Translations under genes and position numbers: made by a program
Shown: positions 5,494 through 5,924 of the stretch, piece after piece
Layout: every line of letters begins with the position of its first letter
Position numbering within the stretch: position 1 is the first letter of the stretch
NCBI GenBank assembly: GCA_902478705.1
Contig: CABSMB010000097.1
Location: forward strand, 1 to 5,924
Source of the DNA: an uncultured Collinsella sp.
GTDB taxonomy: Bacteria; Actinomycetota; Coriobacteriia; Coriobacteriales; Coriobacteriaceae
Direction: 5' to 3'
Length of the DNA: 5,924 bases
Notes under the pieces: model-generated
Seen by the model: only the letters and a program-made list of their open reading frames with translations
Database searches by the model: none
Told to the model about the DNA's origin: nothing

Positions 5494-5506
5494 CCTTGGA
5501 CCAAGG
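5494..5506. other. Small odd palindrome CCTTGG-A-CCAAGG
   Basis: CCTTGG (5494-5499) and CCAAGG (5501-5506) are symmetric around one A. With a two-base bulge the symmetry extends to TGCC and GGCA. This could be a protein-binding site or chance in GC-rich DNA. There is no promoter or gene immediately attached. Confidence 0.25.
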
Positions 5507-5521
5507 GGCAGTGGGCATAGA

Positions 5522-5553
5522 AGCGGGCCCGAATCGCTCGATCCGGGCCCGCT
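5522..5553 (-). terminator. Terminator of the surface-protein gene
   Basis: AGCGGGCCCG (5522-5531) pairs with CGGGCCCGCT (5544-5553). Inside it ATC and GAT continue the stem after one A/C mismatch, which becomes a G-U pair in the minus transcript, closing on a four-base loop. The stem begins 16 bases after the stop codon at 5570. The following sequence on the minus strand, TCTATG, is a poor U-tract, so termination may be inefficient or factor-assisted. Confidence 0.6.
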
Positions 5554-5569
5554 GGGGACTGGCGCGCGG

Positions 5570-5924
5570 TTAAGCGCGACGTTTCATGGCCCAAGCCAGC
5601 AGCAGAGCCGCCATGCCGGCAGCGAGCACAGCACCAGCCATGACGTACGCGCTGTCACCGGACTCAGGCAACGTCTCCTTGCCAGCCTTCTTCTTAGGCT
5701 TGGAAGTCGTAGTCGTGGTCGTAGTAGTCGTGGTGGTCTGACCAGGAGCGGGCTTGGCAGCCTCGGCAACGGTAAAGGTCGTCTCGGCCGTGCCCGTGGT
5801 CGAGACCACACTCAGCTTGTGCTCGCCCACGCCGAGCGTATTCAGGAAGCTCGCCTTAAGCGTCACGATCGTAGAACCCTCGGTGAGCACGTAGTTCTCG
5901 GCGGCGACTTCCTTGTCGTCGACC
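5570..5924 (-). CDS. Cell-wall-anchored surface protein, C-terminal end (LPESG sorting signal)
   Basis: The last 117 residues of a protein that enters from beyond the right edge; its start and total length are unknown. Visible residues 1-52 look like the end of a small Ig-like/X2-type beta-sandwich repeat, with the pattern NYVLTEGSTIVTLKASFLNTL, then GEHKLSVVST and TTFTV. A linker AEAAKPAPGQ leads to eleven consecutive Thr (63-73), then a Lys-rich stretch. The sorting signal LPESG (85-89) follows, with a hydrophobic segment (about 93-112) and a basic tail KRRA. This arrangement marks covalent attachment to peptidoglycan by a sortase cutting between Ser88 and Gly89; Ser replaces the usual Thr. 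The Thr codons are mixed (ACC, ACG, ACT), so the run is not a simple slippage tract; it probably acts as a wall-spanning, possibly glycosylated, spacer. The function of the exposed part cannot be told. An internal GTG at 5890 is not a real start. Confidence 0.85.
   Translation of the reverse strand, partial: VDDKEVAAENYVLTEGSTIVTLKASFLNTLGVGEHKLSVVSTTGTAETTFTVAEAAKPAPGQTTTTTTTTTTTSKPKKKAGKETLPESGDSAYVMAGAVLAAGMAALLLAWAMKRRA

Noticed and set aside
1..5924. CRISPR array, transposase, phage or toxin-antitoxin module
   Set aside because: No regularly spaced direct repeats and no mobile-element or toxin-antitoxin protein motifs on either strand.

Overview
The window looks like a chromosomal piece of a high-GC Gram-positive bacterium, most likely a gut coriobacterium (Collinsella or a close relative). 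This is an inference from GC-rich coding sequence, GC-ending codons, AGAGGG/GGAGG-type ribosome binding sites, a sortase-anchored surface protein with a Thr-rich spacer, and a nadA-nadB-nadC-niaR operon. No sequence search was possible. No plasmid, phage, insertion sequence, CRISPR, tRNA or rRNA signature was seen.

Layout. Positions 1-467 (minus) are the first 155 codons of dnaK, cut by the window edge. Positions 468-1010 are a divergent, non-coding region with candidate control sites for dnaK on one side and a ferredoxin gene on the other. Positions 1011-1196 (plus) encode a 61-residue ferredoxin with two 4Fe-4S clusters, followed by a strong hairpin terminator at 1237-1274. Positions 1275-1436 hold no gene but contain a roughly 100-bp imperfect hairpin that may be a dispersed repeat. 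Positions 1437-5304 (minus) form one tight operon, transcribed nadA, nadB, nadC, niaR. Positions 5305-5569 are intergenic and rich in inverted repeats: a perfect 19-bp-arm palindrome over the likely nadA promoter, a second perfect inverted repeat with 17-bp arms, and a GC-rich terminator. Positions 5570-5924 (minus) are the C-terminal end of an LPxTG-like cell-wall-anchored protein that enters from beyond the right edge.

How the genes work together. NadB oxidises L-aspartate to iminoaspartate. NadA condenses this with dihydroxyacetone phosphate to give quinolinate. NadC converts quinolinate and PRPP to nicotinate mononucleotide. These three steps are the whole de novo route into NAD. The last gene encodes a NiaR-type repressor with an HTH and a nicotinate-sensing 3H domain. 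The palindrome sits so that one arm fills the spacer between a plausible -35 and -10 of nadA. The simplest model is a closed feedback loop in which NiaR, sensing nicotinate, shuts off its own operon.

The coding content is ordinary housekeeping. The points worth a second look are non-coding: the operator/promoter geometry, the nadA-nadB intercistronic hairpin, two intergenic inverted-repeat elements and the dnaK upstream sites. In addition, NadA has a Val where the family usually has an acidic residue. I see no convincing new multi-gene system.
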